The position numbers and the translations under genes were made by a program. Source: JBDHWI01 sp964590135 (lineage in GTDB: Bacteria > Chloroflexota > Anaerolineae > J036 > Brachytrichaceae). From it: DNA of 64,000 bases. Positions 24,497 to 33,609 of the stretch are shown here, piece by piece. The notes beneath the pieces are model-generated. The model did no database searches and was not told the origin of the DNA. It saw only the letters and a program-made list of their open reading frames with translations. The stretch spans positions 62,001-126,000 of the forward strand of contig CAZPVX010000006.1 of NCBI GenBank assembly GCA_964590135.1, written 5' to 3'. Each line of letters opens with the position of its first letter. Positions within the stretch are counted from its first letter, which is position 1.

Positions 24497-25274
24497 AAAC
24501 CTACACCAAAGCAGAGCTTGTTGAGGCGCTCATCCAGATTCGCAATCAGGGCTTCATCCGCAATAAGCGTCGTAACAATCACGGCGGGGTTGGCAATACA
24601 CTGGAAGATTTGCTGGGTATTGAAGAGAACAACCTGCCATTACCCAACGCCGCGGAGTGGGAGCTCAAAACGCAGAAACTCGGCACCAGCGCGCTGACAC
24701 CTTGTTTCACATGGAGCCTTCACCCTGCGCATTGCAATTTGTCAAAAAGATACTGCTACCCTTGCACGGTTGGCCTCACGATCAAGCTGGCATTCGTTAT
24801 CCTGCATCTGAGATGAGTTTCCGGCAAACGCTCAACGGGGTATCTCGCAGTGATCGCGGCTTCAAAGTCGTCATCAATGAATTACAAGCCCGAACAGAAA
24901 TTTCCTTTGATGCTAATGCTGTCGCAGTTCATCATGCAGATTGGCTGGGAAGTGTTGCCAGTAAAGTTGGCTTGAGCGAATTAAACCCGCAGCCATACTG
25001 GGGATTCACTGATCTCTTCCACAAAGCCGGCACAAAGTTGAGCAACTGCTTCTTTGTGCAGGCCGAGGTGGAGGAGCGAAACGGCGATGAGTTTTATGCC
25101 TATAAACAGATCATGATGTTGAGTGAATTCAGCATTGATGGCTTAAAAAGAAGTCTGAAAGAAGGCTGGGTGCTGATTGATTTTGATGCGCGCACAGGCC
25201 ACAACCACGGCACAAAATTTCGCCTGCGCCAAAATCACTATCCGCAGTTATACAAATCGACAATCACCTTTTGA
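24493..25274 (+). pseudogene. MvaI/BcnI-family restriction endonuclease, frameshifted
   Basis: The first frame encodes KTYTKAELVEALIQIRNQGF and EDLLGIEENNLPLPN followed by EWELKTQ. From about 24700 the homologous reading continues in another frame with FHMEPSPCALQFVKK, MSFRQTLNGVSRSDRGFKVV, ELNPQPYWGF and DARTGHNHGTKFRLR, ending at 25274. Removing one AC from the ACAC at 24697-24700 rejoins the frames as ALTLFHMEP and gives about 259 residues, close to MvaI (246) and BcnI (238). The sequence as given would make only a truncated 107-residue peptide, so the nuclease is inactive unless this is a sequencing error. Confidence 0.8.
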
Positions 25275-25318
25275 CCGCAACCGGTGCGTCAATCACACCT
25301 TCGCCCCTTCCCACTTTC

Positions 25319-26407
25319 TCATTTTCTCCCCTTCTCCGCAACAATCTGCGCCATCGTCGCCAGCGCGATTTCCTCCGGCGTCTTTGCACCGATGGGCAGG
25401 CCGATCGGCGCATGCAGCCGGCTGAGTTGCGCTTCGCTCAGCCCTTGCAAAAGCAAGCGTTGCCGGCGTGTCTCGCGCGTCTTGCGCCCGCCCAGCGCGC
25501 CAACGTAGAACGCCTCACTTTGCAGCGCGGCGAACAACGCCGGATCATCCAATTTCGCGTCGTGCGCCAGCGTCACCACGGCGGTGGCGCGGGTGATGGG
25601 CATATCCGCGAAGGCGTGGCGTGGATGCTCAACGACCAATTCATCGGCATGCGGGAAGCGCGTGGCGCTGGCAAAAGCCGCGCGCGGATCGACGATCACC
25701 ACGCGATAGCCGAGCGCCCTGGCCAGCGTTGTCAATGCGATGGCGATGTGCACCGCGCCGACGATGATGAGCGTGGGGCGCGGCAACGTGACGTCAATGA
25801 AGAGTTCAATGGGTTGCGGTTCGCTCTCGTCCATTTCACCACCTCTAACCCCTCCCTCTGGGGAGGGTAGAAAGAGGCGCTTTGATGCGCCTTCACGTAG
25901 CGCGATCTGCGCGGCAGTGAGCATTTGCATCGTGATGGCGTTGAAGCGCTCAAGGGGTTGACTTGCGCTGGCATGACCGCCGGCATCCAACATGAGCTTG
26001 CAGCCGATGAAATCCGCCGGCCCTGCAATCACCGTCGCAGTGGCGGCAGCGCGATCCTCCTCAAATGCGCGCTGCCAGAACTGACGCAACGCCGGCGACA
26101 ACCGTTCCACAAAAATCTCGATCGTGCCGCCGCAGGCCAGCCCAACAACCTCGAAGGCTGTCTCATCCGCCACACCATAGCGCAATAGCTGCGGCTTGCC
26201 GCTGGCGAGCGTTTCCACGCCGGCCTCGAACACCGCGCTCTCCACGCACCCGCCGCTGACCGAGCCGGCGATCCTGTGCGCCGGCGTCAACGCCATCTTC
26301 GCACCTGCCGCGCGCGGCGCAGACCCCCACGTCTCAACCACCGTCGCCACCGCCACTGGCTCGCCGGCGGCGCTCCACGCCAGCGCATCCTGAATGATCT
26401 CTCGCAT
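25319..26407 (-). CDS. XdhC-family protein
   Basis: XdhC/CoxI proteins help insert or sulfurate the molybdenum cofactor of molybdo-hydroxylases. The 362-residue protein has an N-terminal XdhC domain (ATVVETWGSAPRAAGAKM; SGGCVES about 52-58) and a C-terminal Rossmann-like domain (LIIVGAVHIAIALTTLARALGY about 217-238; YVGALGGRKTRETRR). Ordinary homologues have GAGHVA-type glycine loops; here it is VGAVHIA. Between the domains, residues about 178-195 are a low-complexity insert encoded by a C/G-rich palindromic element at 25842-25872. No molybdenum hydroxylase gene lies nearby. Confidence 0.85.
   Translation of the reverse strand: MREIIQDALAWSAAGEPVAVATVVETWGSAPRAAGAKMALTPAHRIAGSVSGGCVESAVFEAGVETLASGKPQLLRYGVADETAFEVVGLACGGTIEIFVERLSPALRQFWQRAFEEDRAAATATVIAGPADFIGCKLMLDAGGHASASQPLERFNAITMQMLTAAQIALREGASKRLFLPSPEGGVRGGEMDESEPQPIELFIDVTLPRPTLIIVGAVHIAIALTTLARALGYRVVIVDPRAAFASATRFPHADELVVEHPRHAFADMPITRATAVVTLAHDAKLDDPALFAALQSEAFYVGALGGRKTRETRRQRLLLQGLSEAQLSRLHAPIGLPIGAKTPEEIALATMAQIVAEKGRK
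25842..25872. repeat. Palindromic element inside the XdhC-family gene
   Basis: CCCTCCC (25850-25856), a 4-nt loop and GGGAGGG (25861-25867) form a 7-bp stem. Outer CTA/TAG pairs (25845-25847 with 25868-25870) add a second short stem. The element sits in frame in the interdomain linker and encodes Pro/Gly-rich residues. Confidence 0.5.
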
Positions 26408-26492
26408 TTCTCTTCACCAGCTTGCATTCTCCTCCCAATGTTGCGCAAAGTGAAACCTTGGGCTATGTTGAAGCACATATCTTGAACAACTG

Positions 26493-26560
26493 TCTTTCGC
26501 AAAGGCGCCAAGCCGCAAAGAGGGTCCGTTTGCTTTGCGGCTTGGCGCCTTTGCGAAAGA
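26493..26560. repeat. 28-bp perfect hairpin in a divergent intergenic region
   Basis: Left arm 26493-26520 and right arm 26533-26560 are exact reverse complements (core AAAGGCGCCAAGCCGC) around a 12-nt loop. It lies between the divergent starts of the XdhC gene (26407) and the dehydrogenase gene (26587), where a terminator is not expected. No transposase is nearby. It could be a mobile or dispersed palindromic repeat, a protein-binding cruciform or an insulating terminator. The remaining intergenic sequence shows nothing else clear. Confidence 0.7.
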
Positions 26561-26586
26561 TGAAATAAATTGGAGCAGAATTCAAC

Positions 26587-27294
26587 ATGAATGTGCTTGT
26601 CATCGGCGGCGCCGGCAGAGTCGCCTCCATCATCATCCCCTACCTCAAACAACAACACACGCTGCGCATATTCGATCTGAAGCCGCCGGCGGATATCTCG
26701 CTCGATCATGTCGCCGGTGATCTCAACGACTTCGACACGCTTGCGCGGGCTGCGCAAGGCATGGATGCGCTGCTCTACATGGCGATGGGCTCGCTCGACT
26801 GGCCAACAGTCAACGGCATGAAGTCGGCCTTTGACGTGAATGTGAAGGGCGTCTATCTGGCGCTGAAGGCAGCGTTCGAAGCCGGCGCGCCGCATGCTGT
26901 GTATTGCAGCACCATGTCGGTGTATGAGCAGTTGGATAAGCGTTACATGTTCGATGAAGCCATGCCGCCCGATGCGCGCGACCTGTATGGCTTCACCAAA
27001 CACATGGGCGAGCAGGTGTGCCACAACATGTTTCAGCGCACCGGCATGAGTGTAAACGCGTTGCGGCTATGCCTGCCCGTCAGCGACGAAGAATGGTTGG
27101 AAAAGACGCAGGCCGGCGTGCCAACCATCGCCACCGCCGCCAGCGACCTCGCGCGAGCCTTCCACGCCGCGCTGAATTATCGCAACGGCTTTCAGGCCAT
27201 CATGATCAGCGGGGACTACGAAAATAAACTGTTGAATCTGGCGAAGGCAAAGCGCGTGCTGGGCTGGGAGCCGCTCAAGCGTCCGCGCAATTGA
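26587..27294 (+). CDS. NAD(P)-dependent epimerase/dehydrogenase (extended SDR)
   Basis: A 235-residue Rossmann-fold oxidoreductase. The cofactor loop is GGAGRVAS (7-14), the second-strand acidic residue lies in IFDLKPP, and the active site is YGFTKHMGE (the YxxxK pair) with the Ser in YCSTMSVYE. At 235 residues it is short for an extended SDR, with a reduced C-terminal substrate domain. Substrate cannot be told from sequence; similar proteins act on nucleotide sugars or uronates. It is a single plus-strand gene, convergent with pfkA. Confidence 0.75.
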   Translation: MNVLVIGGAGRVASIIIPYLKQQHTLRIFDLKPPADISLDHVAGDLNDFDTLARAAQGMDALLYMAMGSLDWPTVNGMKSAFDVNVKGVYLALKAAFEAGAPHAVYCSTMSVYEQLDKRYMFDEAMPPDARDLYGFTKHMGEQVCHNMFQRTGMSVNALRLCLPVSDEEWLEKTQAGVPTIATAASDLARAFHAALNYRNGFQAIMISGDYENKLLNLAKAKRVLGWEPLKRPRN

Positions 27295-27301
27295 TGTGAA
27301 A

Positions 27302-27335
27302 TTGCAGGGACAGACGCCGGCGTTTGCCCCTGCAA
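27302..27335. terminator. Near-perfect palindrome between convergent genes
   Basis: Arms 27302-27318 and 27319-27335 pair over 17 positions with one mismatch and one G-T wobble, centred on GCCGGC. It lies between the convergent 3' ends of the dehydrogenase and pfkA genes, so a bidirectional terminator is plausible, although no T-run follows. Confidence 0.5.
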
Positions 27336-27352
27336 CGATCACCAACGAGTCG

Positions 27353-28324
27353 CTAATTGAGCAGCCGCATGATGCGCAGCAGCTCTTCTGAGAGCGGCTT
27401 GACTTGCGAAGTCGCCTCCGCCAGGTCAGTCAGGTCGATCCTGTCGCCGTGCAGGCTGACCATCTTGCCAACGCCGCTGCCATCCAGCAGCGCGTCGACT
27501 GCGCGCACGCCCATGCGCATGGCCAGCAGGCGATCGTAGGCGCTGGGGGTGCCGCCGCGCTGCACATGCCCCAGCACCACCTCACGCACATCGAAGCCCT
27601 CATCAAAATCATTGCTGCACAGGTAATTCTGCAATGCATGAATGCCGGGATGCCAGCCTTCTGCCACCATGATGATGCAGTGCGCCTTGCGCCGGCGATA
27701 TGACTCCAGAATTATCTCCGCCACAGCGTCCATATTGGCTGGATATTCGGGGATGAGTGACATCTCCGCGCCGCAGATAATGCCGCTGGCGAGCGAAAGA
27801 TAGCCGCAGTTGCGCCCCATCACCTCGACCAAAAACGCGCGCTGGTGCGATGAGGCTGTGTCCTTGATGCGCCCCACCGCCTCTGCAATCGTGTTCAACG
27901 CCGTATCGACGCCGATGGCAGTGTCGGTGCCATATTGATCATTGTCGATGGTCTTGGGGATGCCAACGAGCGGCATGCCAAGCTTGTAGAGTTCGTATGC
28001 GCCGGCGAGCGAGCCATTGCCACCAATCACCACCATGCCCTCGATGCCGGCTTGCTGCAATTTCTCCAACGCGATGCGCCGGCCGGCGTCGGTCATGAAT
28101 TCCCTGCTGCGCGCCGTGCCGAGGATGGTGCCGCCCTTGCGCAAAATGCCGGCGACATCGCGCGACGACATCTGGATGAAGTCGCCTTCCATCAAGCCGA
28201 CATAGCCGCGCCGCACACCCATCACTTCCAGATTTTGGGCCAACGCCGTGCGCGTGACCGCGCGGATGCACGCATTCAAACCCGGCACATCGCCGCCTGA
28301 GGTAATCACCGCAATTCGTTTCAT
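27353..28324 (-). CDS. pfkA: 6-phosphofructokinase
   Basis: Phosphorylates fructose 6-phosphate in glycolysis. The 323-residue protein aligns in register with classical PfkA: SGGDVPGLN (9-17), GGNGS (101-105), PKTIDND (123-129) with catalytic Asp127, SSHQRAFLVEVMGRNCGY and GHVQRGGTPSAYDR. Position 104 is Gly as in ATP-dependent enzymes, but 124 is Lys as in PPi-dependent and some actinobacterial ATP enzymes, and the Mg-binding Asp103 is Asn. The phosphoryl donor is therefore uncertain. ATG 28324 was chosen by the conserved N-terminus MKRIAVITSGGD. Confidence 0.94.
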   Translation of the reverse strand: MKRIAVITSGGDVPGLNACIRAVTRTALAQNLEVMGVRRGYVGLMEGDFIQMSSRDVAGILRKGGTILGTARSREFMTDAGRRIALEKLQQAGIEGMVVIGGNGSLAGAYELYKLGMPLVGIPKTIDNDQYGTDTAIGVDTALNTIAEAVGRIKDTASSHQRAFLVEVMGRNCGYLSLASGIICGAEMSLIPEYPANMDAVAEIILESYRRRKAHCIIMVAEGWHPGIHALQNYLCSNDFDEGFDVREVVLGHVQRGGTPSAYDRLLAMRMGVRAVDALLDGSGVGKMVSLHGDRIDLTDLAEATSQVKPLSEELLRIMRLLN

Positions 28325-28390
28325 GATTGATCCATTGTCGATGCTTTGACAGCGCATTATCCTATCGTCATCTGCCAAATGTTAACCTGC

Positions 28391-29551
28391 TCACTCGTCT
28401 AGTTTTCGCTCGTACATCCGGTGCGTTTTGTAGAAGTCGATGCCCAGTTCACGCAGTTCGCGCTGCATTTTTGCGTTTTCGACGCCGATCTGCACGAGGT
28501 CGGCGTGGGCGAAGCCGCCAGCGGCCACACTCTTGCGCATCTCGCTGAACAGCACCGCTGTGCCGCCGCCGCCGCGATGCTCCTCCAGCAAGCCGGCGCC
28601 ATTCACATTCACCCAGTCGCTCTTGCGCAGCGCCCGCAGCAACGTAATCCAGCCAAATGGAAGGAGCTTGCCGCCGGTTTTCTGAATGGCTGTGCCGATG
28701 TCGGGATATGCCATCAGAAACCCCACCAGCGCATCACCCTTATAGACAATCTTGATCAGGCGCGGGTCGGCGAACCAGATCAGCTGATCGGCCATCGCCT
28801 TCGCCTCATCCGGCGTGAATGGCACATTGCCCTCGCTGCGGCCCAGCGCGCCGTTGTACAGCTCCAGCAGTTGCGGCACCGCCTTGCGCAGATCGCTGCG
28901 CGATGTGAAGTTGGACACGCGCAGCCCGCGCCGCTTTTGCACCAATTCAGATGCCCGATCGATGCGCTCCCACACACCAGCATTCAGCGTGCTGGGCGAG
29001 AGGTAGCCGGAGAGGATGTCGCCCTTGCGTGTGAAGCCGGCATCTTCGATCAGCTTCGGGTAGTAGTCGCGGTTGTAGGGGATGCCGAGCGCCGGCCTGT
29101 GCTCGAAACCCTTTACCAGCATGCCCAACCCATCCAGCGCAGTCAGCCCTTTCGGCCCTTCCACATGATTCAACCCGCGCTGCCTCGCCCACGCAAATGC
29201 CGCGTCGAACAGCGCGCGCGACGTTTCAATGTCGTCCTCACATTCGAACAGGAAGAAGTGCGCGGTGCGCGATTGATTGAACGCGTTGTAGTTGCGATTG
29301 TCGAGAACGCACAGCCGGCCAACAACCGCGCTGCCCGCGCCCTGCGACTGAGCGGGATTGCGCCTTGCGAGCAGAAATGCCGCGTCCGAGTGCTTGAAGA
29401 ACGGGTGTTTGCGGCGGTTGAGCTGGCCGGCGGCGTCCATCGCCAGCGGCGGCACCCACTGCGGCACGTTCTTGTAAATTTCAAATGGCAAATGCAGGAA
29501 TTGCCGCACTTGCGCCCTGTCACTGGTGTCAACTTCGATGATTTCAACCAT
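28391..29551 (-). CDS. GNAT-superfamily acyltransferase-like protein
   Basis: A 386-residue protein from ATG 29551. The N-terminal half includes PFEIYKNVPQWVPPL and KHPFFKHSDAAFLLARR, the C-terminal half LVGFLMAYPDIG, WITLLRAL and LLEEHRGGGGTAVLFSEM. This is the layout of a widespread, uncharacterised family with a divergent N-acetyltransferase fold. EGPKGLTALDGLGMLVKGFEHRPALG is a conserved loop. A longer start at 29611 adds 20 residues without support. It is divergent from the symporter gene (43 nt between starts). The substrate is unknown. Confidence 0.7.
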   Translation of the reverse strand: MVEIIEVDTSDRAQVRQFLHLPFEIYKNVPQWVPPLAMDAAGQLNRRKHPFFKHSDAAFLLARRNPAQSQGAGSAVVGRLCVLDNRNYNAFNQSRTAHFFLFECEDDIETSRALFDAAFAWARQRGLNHVEGPKGLTALDGLGMLVKGFEHRPALGIPYNRDYYPKLIEDAGFTRKGDILSGYLSPSTLNAGVWERIDRASELVQKRRGLRVSNFTSRSDLRKAVPQLLELYNGALGRSEGNVPFTPDEAKAMADQLIWFADPRLIKIVYKGDALVGFLMAYPDIGTAIQKTGGKLLPFGWITLLRALRKSDWVNVNGAGLLEEHRGGGGTAVLFSEMRKSVAAGGFAHADLVQIGVENAKMQRELRELGIDFYKTHRMYERKLDE

Positions 29552-29594
29552 TTGTGTGTTGCAAATTAAATGACACAATCGCCAAACTACAAAC

Positions 29595-30989
29595 ATGACC
29601 CGACTCCGCAAACTAGCCTATGGCTTCGGCGACAGCGGCTTCTCCATCACCAGTACCGCGCTCGCGCTGCTGTATCTCGATTTTCTGGTAAATGGGGTCG
29701 GGCTGAGCACGCAGTGGGCTGGCCTCGCCATCGGCGTGGGGCGATTGTGGGATGCCGGCAACGACCTGCTGTTTGGCACGCTGAGCGACCGCACTCGAAC
29801 GCGCTGGGGCCGGCGCCGGCCCTACCTGCTCTTCGGAGCGCTGCCTTTCGGCCTCGCTTTCATCCCCATGTGGCTCATGCCCAATCTGAGCGATCAGGCT
29901 GTGCTGGCGCTTTACTACACTGCCGGCTACATCCTCTTCGACACCATGTTCACCCTGGTGAACACACCCTACATTGCCATGACGCCCGACCTTGCGCCAG
30001 ACTATGACGAGCGCACCTCGCTGCACTCATATCGCATGTTCTTCTCCATTGCGTTTGGGCTGGTCGGCGCAGTGCTGCCACTGGCGCTGGTGGATGGGTT
30101 GCGCGCCGGCCTCGGTCTCAGCACCCAGCAGGCCTATGCTGCCATGGCCGCGCTGCTGGGCGGATTCAGCATCCTCCCCATTCTCATCACCTTCGCGGCG
30201 ACGAAAGAGCGCGCTGTATTTCAGGCGTTGCCGGCGCCCACACTGTGCGAATCCTTTCGCACCGCCTTCAGCAATCGCGCTTTCATCATTGCCGCCGGCA
30301 TCTACCTCTTCACGTGGGCTCCCATCGACATCGTCACCTTCGTCATCATCTTCCTGCTGCGCGATGTGCTGCAATTCGACAGTTCGCAGCAAACGCTGGC
30401 GTTTGCGCTGCTGTTCGGTGTGGCTGCGCTGGCGTTGCCGCTGTGGGTGGGGCTCTCGGCGCGGCTCGACAAGCGTCGCGCGTATCAGCTCGGCATGGCA
30501 TTGCTGGCAATCGCACTTCTAGCGATCAGCCTGGTGGGGCCGAACCAGCCGGCGCTCGCATTTAGCATTGCCGCGCTTGCCGGCATCGGCATCTCAGCGG
30601 CGCACGCGCTGCCGCTCGCCATCATGCCGGACACGCTGGATTGGGACGAGTTGCGGCGCGGCACGCGACAGGAAGCGGCGTGCTATGCCGTGCTGACATT
30701 GGCGCAGAAATTGATCAGCGCAGTGACGATCACGCTGACTGGCGCATTGTTCGCAGCCAGCAACTATGTGCCGAATCCGGGGCCGGATGCATTACAGCCA
30801 ATGACGGCTGTGAACGCCATTCGCTTTCTCACGGGATGGCTGCCGGCGGCGCTGTTCATCGCCGGCGCGCTGCTCTCGACGATCTACCCCATCACCCGTG
30901 AGCGCCACGCCCGCATCCTGCGCGCGCTGGAGCAAAAGCGGCAGTTGCGATTAAAGCCAACGCTGACCACGGACCAGGCTCAAAGGTGA
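29595..30989 (+). CDS. GPH-family glycoside:cation symporter (MFS)
   Basis: Sugar transporter of the glycoside-pentoside-hexuronide family. The 464-residue protein has about twelve membrane segments. The signature regions are LAYGFGDSG at the start, GRLWDAGNDLLFGTLSDRTRTRWGRRRPYLLFG (about 49-81) and NTPYIAMTPDLAPDYDERTSLHSYRM (about 120-145), closely matching MelB-type cation-coupling and loop motifs. No dedicated glycosidase is adjacent, but GH130 and GH5 genes occur later in the window. It is convergent with the sbcC-like gene. Confidence 0.9.
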   Translation: MTRLRKLAYGFGDSGFSITSTALALLYLDFLVNGVGLSTQWAGLAIGVGRLWDAGNDLLFGTLSDRTRTRWGRRRPYLLFGALPFGLAFIPMWLMPNLSDQAVLALYYTAGYILFDTMFTLVNTPYIAMTPDLAPDYDERTSLHSYRMFFSIAFGLVGAVLPLALVDGLRAGLGLSTQQAYAAMAALLGGFSILPILITFAATKERAVFQALPAPTLCESFRTAFSNRAFIIAAGIYLFTWAPIDIVTFVIIFLLRDVLQFDSSQQTLAFALLFGVAALALPLWVGLSARLDKRRAYQLGMALLAIALLAISLVGPNQPALAFSIAALAGIGISAAHALPLAIMPDTLDWDELRRGTRQEAACYAVLTLAQKLISAVTITLTGALFAASNYVPNPGPDALQPMTAVNAIRFLTGWLPAALFIAGALLSTIYPITRERHARILRALEQKRQLRLKPTLTTDQAQR

Positions 30990-31028
30990 TGGAAGCAGCC
31001 CCACACTACACTCCGACTCACTGCACCA

Positions 31029-33599
31029 TCATGCAATCCGCGTCTTACTGCCCGCTGGCGTTTTCTCCACCTCGATCCGATCGGGGAAGGCGGCCTTCAA
31101 CGCCTCGATGTGCGTGATGACGAAGATGCGCTCAAAGTCAGTCGAGATGGTGTGAATTGCCTCAACCAGCGCATCCAACCCCTGCGCGTCCTGCGTGCCG
31201 AAGCCCTCATCGATGAACAGAGTCTGCAGCCTGGCATTTGCGCGGCGCGCCAGCAATTGGCTGAGCGCGATGCGGATGGCAAAGTTCACGCGGAAGGCTT
31301 CGCCACCGCTATACATCTCATAGCTGCGCTCGCCCACTTCATCCGAGATGCGAATCTCCAGCGTCTCGGCGGTGTCGCCCTTTTGTGTCAGGCGCTGCGT
31401 CTCGAAGCGCACATTCATGCGACCGTTTGTCATGCGCGCCAGCAGCTGATTTGCAGTGAACTCCAACTCCGGCAGCACGTTCTCAATAATCATTGCCGGC
31501 ACGCCATTCTTGCCAAACGCGATGCGCAAATCATCAAGTTGCGATTGCTGCACGGAGAAGTCATCAATCTCGGCGCGCAGCCGCTTCACTGTGCCTTCCA
31601 GCGCGATACATGCCTGCACCTTCTGGTTGGCCGCGATGACAAGGCGTTGTGCGGCGTACAGCGCATCGCGCGACTGGTTCATCGTGGCAGTGACCTCAGG
31701 CTCGCGCCGCAGTTGCGTCTCCACCTCAGCCAGTTGCCCACGCAGGTCAGCGCCGGCTTTCTCTTCACTCGCGCGGCGCTCCTTCAAGGTCTGCTCCTGC
31801 AGAGACAAGGTTTGCAGTGCGCGATTTTCGCTCTCCACTTGCACGGCGGCACGATCGAGTTGCGCCTTGCGCTCAGCGAATGCTTTTAGTTGTTCGAGCC
31901 GATTGCGCAGGTGCGCATGTGCCGCCGCGTCATAGCCCACTTCGGCCAACTCAGCATTCACCTTGGCCAGGGCAGCCTGCGCTTCTGGCGCATAGCTGGC
32001 TTGATCCAGCACGCTTTGCGCCAGCGCCACCGCCTGCTCAGCATCTGACAATTGCTCGGTGGCGGCCTGCGCGCGCGCGAGCCTTTCTGAAAGTGCAATC
32101 TGATCGCGCTGCAAGGCGTTCAAGCCGCGCACGCGCGCGTCCAGAGTCGTGATGGCTTGTTCAACGTCGGTGCGCTTTTCAGCCAGTTGCTTCACCAGCA
32201 CTTCATTCGCGCGATAGGCTGCGCCGCGCTCCTTGCCCGAATGTTCCCATTCCGCCAGCAAGCGTGTGCGCTCCTCTTCACCCAGCGGCCGATGACAGGT
32301 TGGGCAGATCGCGCCAACTTTTTGCAGGGCGTTCATGCGCGCGCGAATGTCATTCATCTCGCGCTTCAACACATCGTTCTGCGCGCGCGCTTCACTCTGC
32401 TGCTCAAACGTCTGGCTGAGTTCAAGCCGGCGCGCCTCGCGCTCGCTCTGCGCGGTTTCAATCTCTTCGATCTGCGCGCTGACTTCAGCCAGGCGTTGCA
32501 ACAGGTTCGTGTCGGCGGCCAGCGTCTGCAGGTCGTGCAGCCGGCGCTTTTTATCCTCAAGATCGCTTTCCACGCGCCGGCGCGCATCCGCCAGCGCAGT
32601 CTCTGCGGCATACTTGCGCGGGTTCAACTCGGTCATGCTGGAGAGCTTGAGGTTGAACGCCTCATTCTCCGCGCGGCCATGCTCCAACTCGGCAAAGCCC
32701 TGCTCGATCTCGGCGCGCTGATCGATGGCGCTCTGGTATTGCTGCATCAGCGCAAGATGGCCGGCGCGATCGGCGTTCAAACGATCCAGGTCCACCTGCA
32801 AGCCGCGCAGACGTTGCTCAGTCTGCGCGGCTTGCTCGCGCAGCGCGCGCCCACGCTCACGCAAGCGCTCGATTTCGGCCATGGCCTGATCAGCCTGCAT
32901 CAACCTGTCTTGCGCAGTGGTTTGCGTAGCCAGCGCCACGTCGAGCTGCTGCTGATATTCAGTCAGCTTCGACATCTCTTCGGCATGCTTGTCCAGCTCT
33001 TCCTGGCGTTTCTGCCGCTCATTGACCACATGCGCCAGTTGCTCCTTCGCGCGCGCTTCGTAGTCCAGCCACACGTCGAGATTGAGGATCTCGCTTAGCA
33101 ACTCCTTGCGCTGCGCCGGCGGCTTCAGTGTAAATTCATCTGCGCGTCCCTGCTTCAAATAGGCCGAGTTGATGAACGTGTCATAGGTCAGATTCAGCGT
33201 GCGGATGATCTTGTCCTGTGTCTCATTCGTGCGCGGCTCTGTCAGTTGCGTCCAGCCGTTGTCGTTGTTTTTTACAAAGAACTCCAGCATGCCGCTCGAC
33301 GTCGGCGCCTTGCCCTTCACCGCCTTGCCGATCTTGCGCGTGCGGACGACCTGATAGATTTGCCGGCCCTCGCCAAAGGTAAGCGCCACACGCATGTCGC
33401 TGGCGCCCTGGTTGATGAGTTCATCATCGCGCTTGGCGCGCGCCGCACCCCATATCGCCCACGTCATCGCGTCGAGCAGCGAGCTTTTGCCGGCGCCGTT
33501 CTCGCCGGTCAGGCACACCACGCGCAGGCCGCTGAAGTCCAACGCGTCCGGCTCGCGGTAGGCCATGAAGTTTTTGATTTCAAGCTTGATGGGAATCAT
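31029..33599 (-). CDS. sbcC: SbcC/Rad50-type ATPase
   Basis: SMC-like ATPase for processing DNA ends and hairpins. From ATG 33599 the product has 856 residues. It contains Walker A GENGAGKS (32-39), long coiled coils (about 170-410 and 460-690) rich in Glu, Gln, Ala and Arg, a zinc hook CPTC (432-435) at their apex, the ABC signature YSGGEAFRVNFAIRIALS and Walker B LFIDEGFG. This order is diagnostic. The partner nuclease sbcD/mre11 is not adjacent; the metallophosphoesterase at 34224 is too short. A longer start at 33740 overlaps the next gene and is not conserved. Confidence 0.93.
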   Translation of the reverse strand: MIPIKLEIKNFMAYREPDALDFSGLRVVCLTGENGAGKSSLLDAMTWAIWGAARAKRDDELINQGASDMRVALTFGEGRQIYQVVRTRKIGKAVKGKAPTSSGMLEFFVKNNDNGWTQLTEPRTNETQDKIIRTLNLTYDTFINSAYLKQGRADEFTLKPPAQRKELLSEILNLDVWLDYEARAKEQLAHVVNERQKRQEELDKHAEEMSKLTEYQQQLDVALATQTTAQDRLMQADQAMAEIERLRERGRALREQAAQTEQRLRGLQVDLDRLNADRAGHLALMQQYQSAIDQRAEIEQGFAELEHGRAENEAFNLKLSSMTELNPRKYAAETALADARRRVESDLEDKKRRLHDLQTLAADTNLLQRLAEVSAQIEEIETAQSEREARRLELSQTFEQQSEARAQNDVLKREMNDIRARMNALQKVGAICPTCHRPLGEEERTRLLAEWEHSGKERGAAYRANEVLVKQLAEKRTDVEQAITTLDARVRGLNALQRDQIALSERLARAQAATEQLSDAEQAVALAQSVLDQASYAPEAQAALAKVNAELAEVGYDAAAHAHLRNRLEQLKAFAERKAQLDRAAVQVESENRALQTLSLQEQTLKERRASEEKAGADLRGQLAEVETQLRREPEVTATMNQSRDALYAAQRLVIAANQKVQACIALEGTVKRLRAEIDDFSVQQSQLDDLRIAFGKNGVPAMIIENVLPELEFTANQLLARMTNGRMNVRFETQRLTQKGDTAETLEIRISDEVGERSYEMYSGGEAFRVNFAIRIALSQLLARRANARLQTLFIDEGFGTQDAQGLDALVEAIHTISTDFERIFVITHIEALKAAFPDRIEVEKTPAGSKTRIA

Positions 33600-33609
33600 C
33601 GAAATATTT

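Noticed and set aside
26493..26560. 28-bp hairpin considered as an insertion-sequence end or MITE
   Set aside because: No target-site duplication, no transposase nearby and no second copy seen in the window.
28421..29569. Plus-strand open frame of 382 codons
   Set aside because: Antisense shadow of the GNAT-like gene, with no recognisable motif.
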